Assembly (NCBI GenBank): GCA_964612855.1
Contig: CAZTDR010000001.1
Span: 68,665 to 132,664 of the forward strand
Direction: 5' to 3'
DNA length: 64,000 nt
DNA from: DATIJJ01 sp964612855
GTDB lineage: Bacteria > Pseudomonadota > Gammaproteobacteria > DSM-16500
The position numbers and the translations under genes are program-made. The notes under the pieces are model-generated. The model did not search any database, was not told the origin of the DNA, and saw nothing but the letters and a program-made list of their open reading frames with translations. Shown here one piece after another: positions 16,981 to 26,469 of the stretch; positions within the stretch are counted from its first letter, which is position 1, and every line of letters begins with the position of its first letter.

Positions 16981-17448
16981 TTATCGATGGTAAGGATGGT
17001 TTTGTAACATGCTCGCAGCCCGATATAATTGTTCGGCTAGAATAATGCGGACTAAGGGATGCGGCAAGGTGAGGGGGGAAAGTGACCAGTGAGCATGGGC
17101 TTTTTCCCGGCAAGCAACAGATAAACCATCCGGACCGCCCACTAATAAATCGACATGACGACCGTGCGTTTGCCAAGTTTTTAGCTCCCGGGCGAGTTGT
17201 TCCGTGCTCCAGGTTTGGCCTTTAATTTCGAGTGCGATGATGTAATGATCCGGTTTAGTCGCGGCTATTAATTTTTCGCCTTCGCGTTCAATGATGCGAG
17301 CAATGTCGCTATTTTTACTGCGTTTTTCCGCAGGGATTTCGCATAATTCCAGAGAGCAACCTGCAGTGAAACGTTTGGCGTATTCCTCAAAACCTGTCTG
17401 GACCCATGCAGGCATTTTCGTGCCAATGGCCAAGAGACGAATTCGCAT
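16981..17448 (-). CDS. rlmH: 23S rRNA pseudouridine-1915 N3-methyltransferase
   Basis: 155 residues, a SPOUT methyltransferase starting MRIRLLAIGTKMPAW. The SAM-binding trefoil knot loop is LLVGGPDGLS, and the C-terminal dimer strand PHPLVRIILAEQLYRA is conserved. It methylates position 1915 of 23S rRNA in the assembled 70S ribosome. It starts directly after the rsfS stop, in the conserved nadD-rsfS-rlmH order. Confidence 0.96.
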   Translation of the reverse strand: MRIRLLAIGTKMPAWVQTGFEEYAKRFTAGCSLELCEIPAEKRSKNSDIARIIEREGEKLIAATKPDHYIIALEIKGQTWSTEQLARELKTWQTHGRHVDLLVGGPDGLSVACREKAHAHWSLSPLTLPHPLVRIILAEQLYRAASMLQNHPYHR

Positions 17449-17796
17449 TTAACGTTGACTTTCGCGCAATTGTTCGATGGGTTCCCATAAATCTTCTAAA
17501 CTATAAAATTCACGAGTAGCCGGTAACATCACGTGCACGATCACATCTGCTAAATCGACAATGACCCATTCACCTTCACGTTCCCCTTCCATTTTAATAT
17601 AAGTTAACTTGGCATCTTTTGCTTTTTTTACCACACTTTCTGCGATGGACTTGACATGTCGATTTGAGCGGCCACTGCAAATGATCATGCTATCGGTAAT
17701 GGAGGTTAATTCACGAACATCAAAGACAACGACATCAAGGGCTTTTAAATCATTGATAGCTTCAATCGCTAAGGCTTGCACTGTTTCAGTATTCAT
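17449..17796 (-). CDS. rsfS: Ribosome silencing factor RsfS
   Basis: 115 residues of the Iojap/RsfS family (VFDVRELTSITDSMIICSGRS, then GEWVIVDLADVIVHVM). It binds L14 on the 50S subunit and blocks subunit joining during starvation. Its stop is immediately followed by the rlmH start, implying coupling. Upstream, a 167-bp fold-back element separates it from nadD, so the usual nadD-rsfS cotranscription may be altered. Confidence 0.95.
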   Translation of the reverse strand: MNTETVQALAIEAINDLKALDVVVFDVRELTSITDSMIICSGRSNRHVKSIAESVVKKAKDAKLTYIKMEGEREGEWVIVDLADVIVHVMLPATREFYSLEDLWEPIEQLRESQR

Positions 17797-17821
17797 TCGT
17801 ATTCCTGGATTTCAAAACGGT

Positions 17822-17988
17822 TAGGGTCTGTTGACAATTGGTTTGGCTTGTTTAAAAAGGGGGGGGAGTCGAGTCAAAAACTGTGAAAATTTGAGGCGAA
17901 TAGCACCGCTATTTAACGAAAACTTTCACAGTTCTTGGCCGAGTCTACCGCTTTTTAAACAAGCCAAACCAATTGTCAACAGACCCTA
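17822..17988. repeat. Fold-back element H (variable arms, conserved tip)
   Basis: A 167-bp near-complete palindrome flanked by TA. Outer arms are TAGGGTCTGTTGACAATTGG and onward, with their reverse complement; inner arms are AACTGTGAAA/TTTCACAGTT. The tip is GCGAATAGC-ACC-GCTATTT. The tip is shared with elements F (44531) and G (41641), while the arms are not. It lies 2 bases after the nadD stop codon and 25 bases upstream of rsfS. Confidence 0.88.
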
Positions 17989-17990
17989 TA

Positions 17991-18647
17991 TTATACCCGG
18001 GTAATGCTATATACACCATGTTGTTTGATGTATTGGTAAACAGCGTCAGGCAATAGGTAGCGCGGGTTTAGACCGGCCGCGATTTGTTTGCGAATATCCG
18101 TTGCTGAAATTTCGAGTGGGGTCACCGGATGCAACACAATATTGCCAGCCATACCTTCCTGTAAGGCGGCGGAATGTGGTTTTAAGCGCTCTTTTAAGAG
18201 ATCGGCAACGACACCAGTGAGAGGCAAATGATATTGAGGACGATGGGCAATAATCAGATGGGCCAGTTTTAATATATCTTGCCAACGATGCCAACTGGGA
18301 AATCCTAATAACGCATCTATTCCCATGATTAAACACAAAGGTGTGTGGGGAAATTTGGTGCGAAGGGTTTCCAGTGTATCAATGGCATAAGAAGGTCCTT
18401 GACGTTTGATTTCACAATCATCTACTTGCAAAGCAGGCTCATCAGCAATAGCAGTGGCTACCATTGCCAAACGATGCTTCGGTGATGCGACCGGTGATTT
18501 ACGATGCACAGGTTGATAGCAGGGAACAAGGCGGACTTCGGCTAATTCCTGCGTTTGATAGAGCTCAAGCGCCGTACGTAAGTGCCCAAAATGGATGGGA
18601 TCAAATGTTCCACCGAGGATGCCGATGGGTTGTTGAAGGGTTGGCAT
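17991..18647 (-). CDS. nadD: Nicotinate-nucleotide adenylyltransferase
   Basis: 218 residues. GILGGTFDPIHFGHLR near 9-24 contains the HxGH nucleotide-binding motif, and ISATDIRKQIAAG near the C-terminus is the ISSTxxR motif. It forms nicotinic acid adenine dinucleotide from NaMN and ATP, an essential step of NAD synthesis. It belongs to the lptE-holA-nadD-rsfS-rlmH series, but repeats lie both before it (18710-18783) and after it (17822-17988). Confidence 0.96.
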   Translation of the reverse strand: MPTLQQPIGILGGTFDPIHFGHLRTALELYQTQELAEVRLVPCYQPVHRKSPVASPKHRLAMVATAIADEPALQVDDCEIKRQGPSYAIDTLETLRTKFPHTPLCLIMGIDALLGFPSWHRWQDILKLAHLIIAHRPQYHLPLTGVVADLLKERLKPHSAALQEGMAGNIVLHPVTPLEISATDIRKQIAAGLNPRYLLPDAVYQYIKQHGVYSITRV

Positions 18648-18709
18648 AAGCTGTACCTAAGTAAAAGTTCGCTATTTTTATTCTCTGTACACGATAAAAA
18701 CGCTTTTGT

Positions 18710-18783
18710 GTAGGGGCGGACCCATGTGTCCGCCCGGACTTTAAGTTGAAGCCGCTGGGCGGACACATGGGTCCGCCCCTACA
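18710..18783. repeat. Family B double palindrome
   Basis: Two opposed GGGCGGAC...GTCCGCCC hairpins (first with ACCCATGTGT loop, second with ACACATGGGT), bounded by GTAGGGGC and GCCCCTAC. Located between holA and nadD. Confidence 0.85.
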
Positions 18784-18834
18784 AAGGCCTTCGTTCAAAG
18801 GGATAAAGATTTTTGTTGTGTACAGAGAGTCTTA

Positions 18835-19842
18835 TTATACGCCCGCCATGGCTAAAACCAAACGCTCTAACTCATCCCTCACATTTCCTTTATCTGCCCC
18901 TTTGATGATGCGGTCAATTTGTGCAGCGTGTAATAATAAATCCCAACAAGAGTCTATTGAAGCGCGCTTAAGAAACGCGCGCACAGGCGGCTGACGTTTT
19001 TCCCAAATACGAAATTGACCAAATAAGGCGGATAGCGCAGTTCCTTGTCGTAGCGCTTGATAAATATCAGACAGGGTCGTTAACTCACGCGTAAGCGCCC
19101 AAAGAATCAACACAGGTTCTATCTCTTCTGCCAATAAGTTTTGTAAAATATGCAAAGCGCGTTGACGGTTGCCAATCAAGATACTATCCACTAAATGAAA
19201 CACATCAAAATGAGTGTGATTGGCAATGATATTATCGAGGGCGTGCTCATCAATAGTCGCTTGCGGTTGTAGCAAACTTAATTTTTCAATTTCTTGAGCT
19301 GCTGCCAATAAATTCCCTTCGACTTGATGGGCTAAGCGAACCGCTGCTTCTTTGGTCAAGGTGAGCTGCGCTTTTTTGGCACGCTGTATTAACCATTGCG
19401 GCAATTGTTCAATGGTGACCGGCCACACGGGAATCATGACCGCTTGTTTTTCGATGGCTTTATACCATTTTGTTTGTTCAGTTTTCGCGTCTAGTTTATG
19501 GCTATAAATCAATAGAAGCGTATTTTCTGCTGGTTTCTGAGCATATTTTTGTAAAATTTCACTGTTGCCAGCATTGAGTTTCGCGCCACGTAAATCCAGT
19601 TCTAAAATACGCTGTTCAGCAAATAACGATAAACTATGCGCATTGGCAAATAACAACTCTCCCCATTCATTATTGGACTCAACTGGAATACGTGTTCGCT
19701 CCGTAAACCCTTTTTTTTGCGCGCACTGGCGCAAAAAATCCAAGGCTTCTTGCACTAATAACGTTTCATCGCCGCTGATCCAATACATCGGCGCTAAGGA
19801 TTTTGCAGCCTGTTGTTCCAGTTGTTGCAAGGCTATTTTCAT
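18835..19842 (-). CDS. holA: DNA polymerase III delta subunit
   Basis: 335 residues of the HolA family, the clamp-loader subunit that opens the beta clamp. The N-terminal APMYWISGDETLLVQEA, the middle QLPQWLIQRAKKAQLTLT with EGNLLAAAQEIEKLSLL, and the C-terminal helical collar (ALTRELTTLSDIYQAL) are typical. Sequence conservation in this family is low, but the position between lptE and nadD supports the call. Its start overlaps the lptE stop by 4 bases. Confidence 0.93.
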   Translation of the reverse strand: MKIALQQLEQQAAKSLAPMYWISGDETLLVQEALDFLRQCAQKKGFTERTRIPVESNNEWGELLFANAHSLSLFAEQRILELDLRGAKLNAGNSEILQKYAQKPAENTLLLIYSHKLDAKTEQTKWYKAIEKQAVMIPVWPVTIEQLPQWLIQRAKKAQLTLTKEAAVRLAHQVEGNLLAAAQEIEKLSLLQPQATIDEHALDNIIANHTHFDVFHLVDSILIGNRQRALHILQNLLAEEIEPVLILWALTRELTTLSDIYQALRQGTALSALFGQFRIWEKRQPPVRAFLKRASIDSCWDLLLHAAQIDRIIKGADKGNVRDELERLVLAMAGV

Positions 19843-20369
19843 GGGGCACTTGCCTGTTTAGTCAATAAATTTGTCACATCTTTCGAACTCAAGCGATTCA
19901 TAATGTCATAAACGATAGCGAGGCGCATTTGTTGATACAGCGTATTTTGTTCGTTAGTACCCCCCAGTATTTGATCGGATAGCGTCGTGAAAGTCCGGTT
20001 TTCAGTGAGCGTGATGGAGGGCATTAATACCGCACCGGCGGGTGTTGTCACTTCAAATGTAACCGCTAACAACAAACTGTATTGTCGAGTTTGTTGTGAA
20101 CCGCTTACACTCAATAATTGTTGGGAAGGTACTTCACTAATAATATGCAATACGGTAGTGGCTGTTTGGGGTGTATCGGTGAGTTCTACACCCGAAAGGG
20201 TTAAATAATCGCGTAAATTATGTGTTAAGGGGCCGTAAGGGTCGGTGGTTTTGATATACATTTTTTTGAGAGGCGGGCTTAAGGAAACGGCGCCGCGTAA
20301 TTGGAAACCGCAACTGGTTAGGCAGATTGCGGTGAATAAAATAACGGATAAGTAGAGACGAAAAAGCAT
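19839..20369 (-). CDS. lptE: LPS-assembly lipoprotein LptE
   Basis: 176 residues from the ATG at 20369, preceded by GGAGAA. An upstream frame is open further, but the signal peptide and spacing favour this start. The lipobox is LTSCGFQLRG (Cys about 19). LptE plugs the LptD barrel in the outer membrane and delivers LPS to the surface. It overlaps holA by 4 bases and follows leuS in the order seen in E. coli. Confidence 0.92.
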   Translation of the reverse strand: MLFRLYLSVILFTAICLTSCGFQLRGAVSLSPPLKKMYIKTTDPYGPLTHNLRDYLTLSGVELTDTPQTATTVLHIISEVPSQQLLSVSGSQQTRQYSLLLAVTFEVTTPAGAVLMPSITLTENRTFTTLSDQILGGTNEQNTLYQQMRLAIVYDIMNRLSSKDVTNLLTKQASAP

Positions 20370-20438
20370 TATATTCTCCAATAATTTTTGCGTTGTGCAT
20401 TTGTGGCCTTCTAGCAGGTGTTGGTTCGAAGTCACCAC

Positions 20439-20463
20439 GGGGCACGGTGCGCTGCGCCCCTAC
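20439..20463. repeat. Family C/D-like palindrome carrying the leuS stop codon
   Basis: GGGGCACGGTGCGCTGCGCC followed by CCTAC. On the minus strand the end of the repeat (GTAGGGGC) supplies TAG 20460-20462, the stop codon of leuS. Confidence 0.75.
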
Positions 20464-22949
20464 GTGCCTGTCACGATATTAACTAGTCTGCCTGGGACGG
20501 TAATAATTTTTTTAATCGACTCACCGGCAATCACTTGTTGCACTTTGGCATCTGCTGCTGCAAGGGTTTCGATCGTTTTTGTATCTGCATCCGTTGGTAC
20601 CGTAATACGGGTCCGTAATTTTCCATTCACTTGCACGACTAATTCAATTTGCGCCACTTTCATGGCAGCGGAATTTCCTTCAGGCCATGACGCATTAATT
20701 AATGCATCACCATATCCGAGGTTTTGCCATAATTGCTGCGTAATATGGGGCGCGACGGGCGCTAAAAGGCGCAATAAGATACTCATGCCTTGATGCAAAA
20801 TGAACGGTTGAATATCCAAGTGGCCGGTGGCTGCGGGTGGAATTTTAGTTAATAAATTGAGTAACTTCATGCACCCGGATACCACCGTATTAAATTGCAA
20901 ACGATCATAATCAAAACGTGTTTGTTCGAGAATTTCATACAGTTGTCGTAATGTTTCACGTTGCGCGTGATCCGCGCGTTCCCAGTCAATTTTTTTCTCA
21001 GCATGCGCATGCTGTTCTAAAAAAACCGCGCGATTTTCATAGCCAAAAGCCCATAGTCGTTTTAAAAAACGATGCGCACCCTCCACGCCACTGTCTGACC
21101 ATTCCAAACTTTGTTCAGGGGGTGAAGCAAAAATAGTGAATAATCGGACTGTATCAGCACCATAACGTTCAATTAACGGCTGCGGATCCACGGTGTTGCC
21201 TTTGGATTTTGACATTTTGATGCCTTGGTTTAAAACCATGCCTTGTGTTAGCAAGCGTGTGAAAGGTTCATTTGATTTCAGCAAGCCCGCATCACGCATG
21301 GTTTTATGAATAAAGCGCGAATAAAGCAAATGCATCACAGCATGTTCGATGCCACCAATGTATTGATCGACCGGCGTCCAATAATTCGCTCGTGCATCGA
21401 GCATCGCTTGATCCTGATCTTTGCAGGCAAAGCGCGCGTAATACCAAGAAGATTCAAAAAAAGTATCAAACGTATCTGTTTCACGTTCTGCAGGTTTACC
21501 GCAAGTAGGGCACGTGGTTTGCAAAAATTCCGGCATCGATTTTAAGGGAGAAGTGACGCCGGTAAAGCTGACTTTTTCAGGCAATAACACCGGCAAATCT
21601 TTTTCTGCCACGGGAACGGTGCCACAGGTGGTGCAATTAATCATGGGAATAGGTGTGCCCCAATAACGCTGTCGGGCGATACTCCAATCCCGTAAACGAA
21701 AGTTAATTTTGCGTTTGCCTAATTGATTTTTTTCCAAGTGTTCAATGATTTTTGTGCTGGCGAGCTTAGAAGGTAATCCGGTAAATTCTCCCGAATCAAT
21801 GAGCGTGCCAGGCTGTGTTAATGCGGCTTTATTGAAATCCCACGTTTCTTTGACGTGAATGACCGGTTTAATTTGCAATTGATATTGTTGGGCAAATTCA
21901 AAATCACGTTGATCATGCGCAGGCACAGCCATCACTGCTCCCGAGCCATAATCCATCACCACGAAATTCGCAACCCACACAGGAAGTTCTTCGTGTGTTT
22001 CAGGATGCACCGCTTTAAACGGTGTTACCATTCCTTGTTTGGGTAGAGTGGCTAAATCCGCTTCTGCCATTTTAATATTGCGACACTCGTCCAAAAATTT
22101 TTCTAGCGCGGGATTTTGTTTTGCAGCAAGAATGGCAAGAGGATGTTGGGGTGCAATAGCAATGTAGGTTACGCCAAACAAGGTGTCAGGCCGCGTCGTA
22201 AAAATAGTCAGGTGTTCCTTTCTATCTTTAATCGGGAAATTGACTTCAACGCCTTCTGAACGTCCAATCCAGTTACGCTGCATGGTCTTCACTTGATCAG
22301 GCCAATGGGTTAATTGATCTAAGTCATTCAGTAACTCATCCGCATAATCAGTGATTTTTAAAAACCATTGCGGAATTTCACGTCGTTCAACGAGAGCCCC
22401 CGAACGCCAACCCCGACCATCGACCACTTGCTCATTCGCGAGTATGGTTTGATCAACGGGATCCCAATTTACCGGCGCATTTTTTTTATAAACCAATCCT
22501 TTCTTGTAAAGCTGTAAAAAAAACCATTGTTCCCAGCGATAATATTTCGGATTGCAGGTGGCAATTTCTTTGCTCCAATCAATCCCTAAGCCTAAATTTT
22601 TTAATTGGCTGCGCATGTGATCAATATTTTTGTAAGTCCATTCAGCGGGAGGAATATTATTTTTAATGGCTGCATTTTCTGCAGGTAAACCAAACGCGTC
22701 CCAGCCCATGGGTTGCAAGACATTCTTTCCAAGCATCCGTTGATAACGGGCGATGACATCGCCAATGGTGTAATTGCGCACATGTCCCATATGCAGCCAA
22801 CCGCTGGGATAAGGAAACATCGACAAGCAATAAAATTTTTCTTTCTTAGAATCTTCGACAGCCGCAAAAGAATTTTGTGTATTCCAAAATTGTTGGCTCA
22901 TCGCTTCGATTTGTTGGGGATGGTATTGTTCTTGCATAGGGATACTCAT
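20460..22949 (-). CDS. leuS: Leucyl-tRNA synthetase
   Basis: 829 residues, class I. HIGH-type PSGWLHMGHVRNY is near 49-61, the editing-site signature TTRPDTLFGVTY near 250, and KMSKS near 575 (GIKMSKSKGNTV). A zinc-binding cysteine pair lies in CTTCGTVP and another in CPTCGKP. It overlaps lnt by 4 bases (ATGA). The stop codon lies in a palindromic repeat, so the last residues (VTGT) may have been reset by the insertion. Confidence 0.97.
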   Translation of the reverse strand: MSIPMQEQYHPQQIEAMSQQFWNTQNSFAAVEDSKKEKFYCLSMFPYPSGWLHMGHVRNYTIGDVIARYQRMLGKNVLQPMGWDAFGLPAENAAIKNNIPPAEWTYKNIDHMRSQLKNLGLGIDWSKEIATCNPKYYRWEQWFFLQLYKKGLVYKKNAPVNWDPVDQTILANEQVVDGRGWRSGALVERREIPQWFLKITDYADELLNDLDQLTHWPDQVKTMQRNWIGRSEGVEVNFPIKDRKEHLTIFTTRPDTLFGVTYIAIAPQHPLAILAAKQNPALEKFLDECRNIKMAEADLATLPKQGMVTPFKAVHPETHEELPVWVANFVVMDYGSGAVMAVPAHDQRDFEFAQQYQLQIKPVIHVKETWDFNKAALTQPGTLIDSGEFTGLPSKLASTKIIEHLEKNQLGKRKINFRLRDWSIARQRYWGTPIPMINCTTCGTVPVAEKDLPVLLPEKVSFTGVTSPLKSMPEFLQTTCPTCGKPAERETDTFDTFFESSWYYARFACKDQDQAMLDARANYWTPVDQYIGGIEHAVMHLLYSRFIHKTMRDAGLLKSNEPFTRLLTQGMVLNQGIKMSKSKGNTVDPQPLIERYGADTVRLFTIFASPPEQSLEWSDSGVEGAHRFLKRLWAFGYENRAVFLEQHAHAEKKIDWERADHAQRETLRQLYEILEQTRFDYDRLQFNTVVSGCMKLLNLLTKIPPAATGHLDIQPFILHQGMSILLRLLAPVAPHITQQLWQNLGYGDALINASWPEGNSAAMKVAQIELVVQVNGKLRTRITVPTDADTKTIETLAAADAKVQQVIAGESIKKIITVPGRLVNIVTGT

Positions 22950-24490
22950 TTAAGATTATTTTTAAGATTATTTTTTCGGATTCGACGTTGGTCGCGGATA
23001 GCAAATACAATCAGCAAAATAATGAAAAACAAAATGGAATCCATGCGGGAGGTTTGCCATGGGGTTTTGCCTTCCATCGGTTGTACCGTGCCTGTTAATA
23101 CAGTTGTTTCATAGGGCGGTGCGGCTGCTTGGACTTTGCCTTGCGCGTTAATGATGGCAGTCATACCATTATTGGAAACAAATAAAAGTGGGCGTCGCAT
23201 TTCAGCTGCGCGCATTTGGGCAATTTCCAAATGTTGCGCTTGTGCAATCGAGCGACCAAACCACCCATCATTACTTACCGTAAGCAGTAGATTCGTTTTA
23301 AGATCTGCGGATCCGACTCTTTCGGGGAAAGCAATTTCGTAGCAAATAAAAGGTGCGATGCGGATGTTATTATTGAGGAGCAAAGGCACAGGACGATCCG
23401 TTGCTGCAATGAAGTCAGACATAGGAATGTGTAACACATCGAGCAATTTACTGAACCATTGATTTAACGGTGTGTATTCACCAAAAGGGACCAATCGATG
23501 TTTGAAATAAAAACCGGTACCTTTGCCGAGAGCGATGACGGCATTGTAATAATTTTGCGTACCCGGGAGGTGCACGGGTATGCCAGTGATAAGTGAGACA
23601 TTATGTTTTTCTGCATCGGCGTGAAGGGCATTAATAAATTCTTCAGCACTTTGTAAAGGAATGGGAACGGCAGACTCTGGCCAAACAATCAGCGAGCTTC
23701 CCCAATGTGCTTCAGTCAGTTTGTGATACGTATCTAACGTTGGTTGTATGCTTTCAGGTGACCATTTCACTTCTTGTGGAATATTGCCTTGAATTAAACT
23801 GACGGTGATAGGTTTGCCAAATGGGGTTGTCCATTTAACCGTATTCAATACGGCACCGCCTGCCCAAATGAGCAAGAAAATGGCGCAAGAAAGAACGGTT
23901 TCTTTCATTTTTCTTTGGTACGCATAAGTGACGATTTGCAGGAGTAGACCGCTACTAATCAATACCAACAATGATAAACCGTACACACCACCGACCGCAG
24001 CATAGCCTTTTAGGGGAGAATTAATTTGGCTATATCCGAGTAAGAGCCAGGGAAATCCAGTAAAGACCCAGCTACGCATCCATTCTAAAAAAACCCAAAT
24101 GGCGGGGAAGGCGTAAAATAATCGGGAGCGATCCGAACAGGGGAAATACCGATTTAAAAAGTAACCGGTGAGTGCAGGAAAGAGAGCTAAAATCGCGATG
24201 AGACCGACAGTAAGGATGCCAGCGAGAAGGAAAGAGGCATTGCCGAAGGTATGAATGCTAATAAAAACCCAGTAAACCCCTGCGCCAAAGAATCCTAATC
24301 CAAATAACCATCCTCTGAAAAATGCACGTCCGGGTGTGACAGTTTGCCATAATTGAAATAACACGGCGGGTGCAATAATAGCCAATGGAAACCATTGAAG
24401 TGGCGCAAAAGCCAAGGTTAAAACTGCCCCAGTCATGAGGGCGAGAAGATTGCCTTTTATTCCGGCAGCAAAAAAGTCTTTGAATGTCAT
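22946..24490 (-). CDS. lnt: Apolipoprotein N-acyltransferase
   Basis: 514 residues. Six or so N-terminal membrane helices are followed by a nitrilase-fold periplasmic domain and a final membrane helix. The catalytic triad is visible: Glu in VWPESAVP (about 273), Lys in YFKHRLVPFGEY (about 330) and Cys in FICYEIAFPE (about 382). It adds the third acyl chain to lipoproteins. The last helix is followed by a basic tail with a KNNLKNNLK duplication. The order lnt-leuS on one strand is common in gammaproteobacteria. Confidence 0.96.
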   Translation of the reverse strand: MTFKDFFAAGIKGNLLALMTGAVLTLAFAPLQWFPLAIIAPAVLFQLWQTVTPGRAFFRGWLFGLGFFGAGVYWVFISIHTFGNASFLLAGILTVGLIAILALFPALTGYFLNRYFPCSDRSRLFYAFPAIWVFLEWMRSWVFTGFPWLLLGYSQINSPLKGYAAVGGVYGLSLLVLISSGLLLQIVTYAYQRKMKETVLSCAIFLLIWAGGAVLNTVKWTTPFGKPITVSLIQGNIPQEVKWSPESIQPTLDTYHKLTEAHWGSSLIVWPESAVPIPLQSAEEFINALHADAEKHNVSLITGIPVHLPGTQNYYNAVIALGKGTGFYFKHRLVPFGEYTPLNQWFSKLLDVLHIPMSDFIAATDRPVPLLLNNNIRIAPFICYEIAFPERVGSADLKTNLLLTVSNDGWFGRSIAQAQHLEIAQMRAAEMRRPLLFVSNNGMTAIINAQGKVQAAAPPYETTVLTGTVQPMEGKTPWQTSRMDSILFFIILLIVFAIRDQRRIRKNNLKNNLK

Positions 24491-24570
24491 ATGGCTAATT
24501 CTGAAATGAACGAGGGGTTAAGTGTAATAGATGTGCTGGGTCGCAGCAATGCGGCTTTTTAATCAAAAGA

Positions 24571-24586
24571 AGCATTCGGGGATGAC
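24571..24586. repeat. Partial family E arm
   Basis: AGCATTCGGGGATGAC, identical to the outer end of the family-E hairpins at 55491, 57757 and 63947, without its partner arm. Confidence 0.6.
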
Positions 24587-24681
24587 GGATTTGCATTAGG
24601 GGATAACCCAGTTGCAAAAAACCAGAAAGCTTGAGCTAACGTTAAAATTTTGTTAGCGTAGCGGGCTTTGCAAAAAGTCTT

Positions 24682-24752
24682 GTAGGGGTGGACCCATGTG
24701 TCCGCCCAGCGGCATTGCCTTAAAGTCTGGATCTGGGCGGACATATCCGCCG
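24682..24752. repeat. Family B double palindrome
   Basis: GTAGGGGTGGACCCATGTGT then CCGCCC, spacer, and an opposed degenerate GGGCGGACATATCCGCC. The 24491-24796 interval otherwise contains only the partial E arm and a short GCTAAC/GTTAGC hairpin. Confidence 0.8.
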
Positions 24753-24796
24753 CGAATTTTGCATAGAAAATAAAAAAAATATATTAAGGAGCGGTC

Positions 24797-26407
24797 ATGA
24801 GACAACAGCTTACACGGTTAACAGCCAGTTTATGCCTACTCGGTATTATCTCAGCCAAAGCATTCGGTGCGAGCAACAGTCAAGATATGGCGCAATTGGC
24901 CAAACAGCTCGCGGCCTTGCAGCAACAAGTTAATCAACTGCAAGCCCAGTTACAAGCAAAAAACCAACAAGATATGGCAACTGCCCGCACAGCGCGTCAT
25001 GCGGCACGCAGTAAAAAAACACAAACAGGGGCTACGAATACCGCCGCTTCAAGCTCAGGCAGCCTCTCACCCGATGCACCTTCAGAGACACCGATTACCG
25101 GTATTTCAACATTACCTACCAGCGGCACCACCTATATTCCTGTTGACGTAGACGTACCAGGCCAATCGTTCGTTTCAAGCGGTCCTTACATTGGGGTCCC
25201 TTTGCAATTTTCTGGCTCAAACTTGATCGTGAACACACCCAGCGTGAATCAAGATGTGGCATTGTTGAAAGTCCGAAAAAATATTCATCAACGTTTGCAA
25301 GCGCTCGGTGTGATTGAAGAGCCAGATCATGCTCACGTGCTGTTGAGTGGTGAAGTAGAAGGGCAAGGTATCTATAGAGATATTGGCGGCGGACCGACTA
25401 GCACCGATCTGGATTTAACGAATGTCACATTAGATGCTTACATCTTAGGCCCAAGCCAATGGTTGTCATCCTTGATATCATTTACTTATGACAACAGTAG
25501 TGGCACGCAATCGGGATCATTAGCAAGTAATTCACGTGATTTAAACTCACGTGTGTATGTTAACCAAGGCTTTTTCACGATTGGTAATTTCTCGCAAACT
25601 CCTTTCTATGGCACCATGGGTCAGTACTTTGTGCCATTTGGTACTTACGGTAGTAACATGGTGAGCAGTCCATTGACCAAGATTTTAGGTCGCGTCAAAG
25701 CACGTGCTCTTTTATTGGGTTATCAGCCGCAGTTTGATTCCACGCTTTATGCATCGACCTATATCTTTAGAGGCGATACGTTTACGGGATCAGCTAGCAC
25801 GGTGAATAATGGCGGTATCAACTTAGGCTATCGTTTTAAACAAGGCAAATTTAACGGTGATATCGGCGCAGGTGTCATAAGAAATTTAGCCGATTCCGTT
25901 GGCATGCAATTTGTTTCGAATAATGCCACTACCTTTAACGGCTTTGGTGGTATCAACAACACGGGCAGTGAGAAACTGGTTCATGGCGTTCCGGCCTATG
26001 ATATTCGTGCTGCATTGGATTTCAGTAATTCCGTGGATTTAATCACTGAATATATTACAGCGGCTTCTGCATTTAGTAAGAGCGATTTAACGATGAATAG
26101 TCATGGTGCAAAACCACGCGCACTGGATGTGGAATTAGCTTACTCTTTCCAAGGATTGGCGCGTCCTATCTCGGTTGCGGCGTCTTATCAAATGAGTAAA
26201 GACGGGTTAGCGTTGCAACTCCCCGCACAACGTTATTCGGCAGTATTAAATACTTCGATTTGGAAGGACACCTTACAAAGCTTGGAATTCCGTCATGATG
26301 TAAATTATGCGGCGAGCAGTGTTTCCAGTGGTTCGAATGTGTTAGCCCCAGCATCGAGCGGCAAACCCGATAATGCGGTGACCGCACAGTTTGATGTGTA
26401 TTTTTAA
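24797..26407 (+). CDS. LbtU-like outer-membrane siderophore porin
   Basis: 536 residues. A signal peptide ends near AKAFGA (about 25). A glutamine-rich coiled coil follows (LAALQQQVNQLQAQLQAKNQQ, about 36-56), then a Ser/Thr linker. The C-terminal beta-barrel has alternating hydrophobic strands and ends in the aromatic FDVYF expected of barrel-assembly substrates. This order matches LbtU, the legiobactin receptor of Legionella, an iron-siderophore route without TonB. AAGGAG precedes the ATG. Other OprB- or OprP-like porins remain possible; the ligand is unknown. Confidence 0.7.
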   Translation: MRQQLTRLTASLCLLGIISAKAFGASNSQDMAQLAKQLAALQQQVNQLQAQLQAKNQQDMATARTARHAARSKKTQTGATNTAASSSGSLSPDAPSETPITGISTLPTSGTTYIPVDVDVPGQSFVSSGPYIGVPLQFSGSNLIVNTPSVNQDVALLKVRKNIHQRLQALGVIEEPDHAHVLLSGEVEGQGIYRDIGGGPTSTDLDLTNVTLDAYILGPSQWLSSLISFTYDNSSGTQSGSLASNSRDLNSRVYVNQGFFTIGNFSQTPFYGTMGQYFVPFGTYGSNMVSSPLTKILGRVKARALLLGYQPQFDSTLYASTYIFRGDTFTGSASTVNNGGINLGYRFKQGKFNGDIGAGVIRNLADSVGMQFVSNNATTFNGFGGINNTGSEKLVHGVPAYDIRAALDFSNSVDLITEYITAASAFSKSDLTMNSHGAKPRALDVELAYSFQGLARPISVAASYQMSKDGLALQLPAQRYSAVLNTSIWKDTLQSLEFRHDVNYAASSVSSGSNVLAPASSGKPDNAVTAQFDVYF

Positions 26408-26415
26408 AGGCTGAT

Positions 26416-26442
26416 TGGTGGGCAAGCGCAGCGTGCCCACCA
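26416..26442. repeat. Family D palindrome
   Basis: TGGTGGGCAAGCGCAGCGTG followed by CCCACCA, 9 bases after the porin gene; it could act as a transcript-end hairpin. Confidence 0.75.
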
Positions 26443-26469
26443 GACCCTCACTAAATCCCCACTGCCCAT

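Noticed and set aside
17821..17990. Element H as a simple terminator pair for nadD and rsfS
   Set aside because: The stem is far longer than a terminator, it lacks a T-run, and its tip is shared with elements elsewhere.
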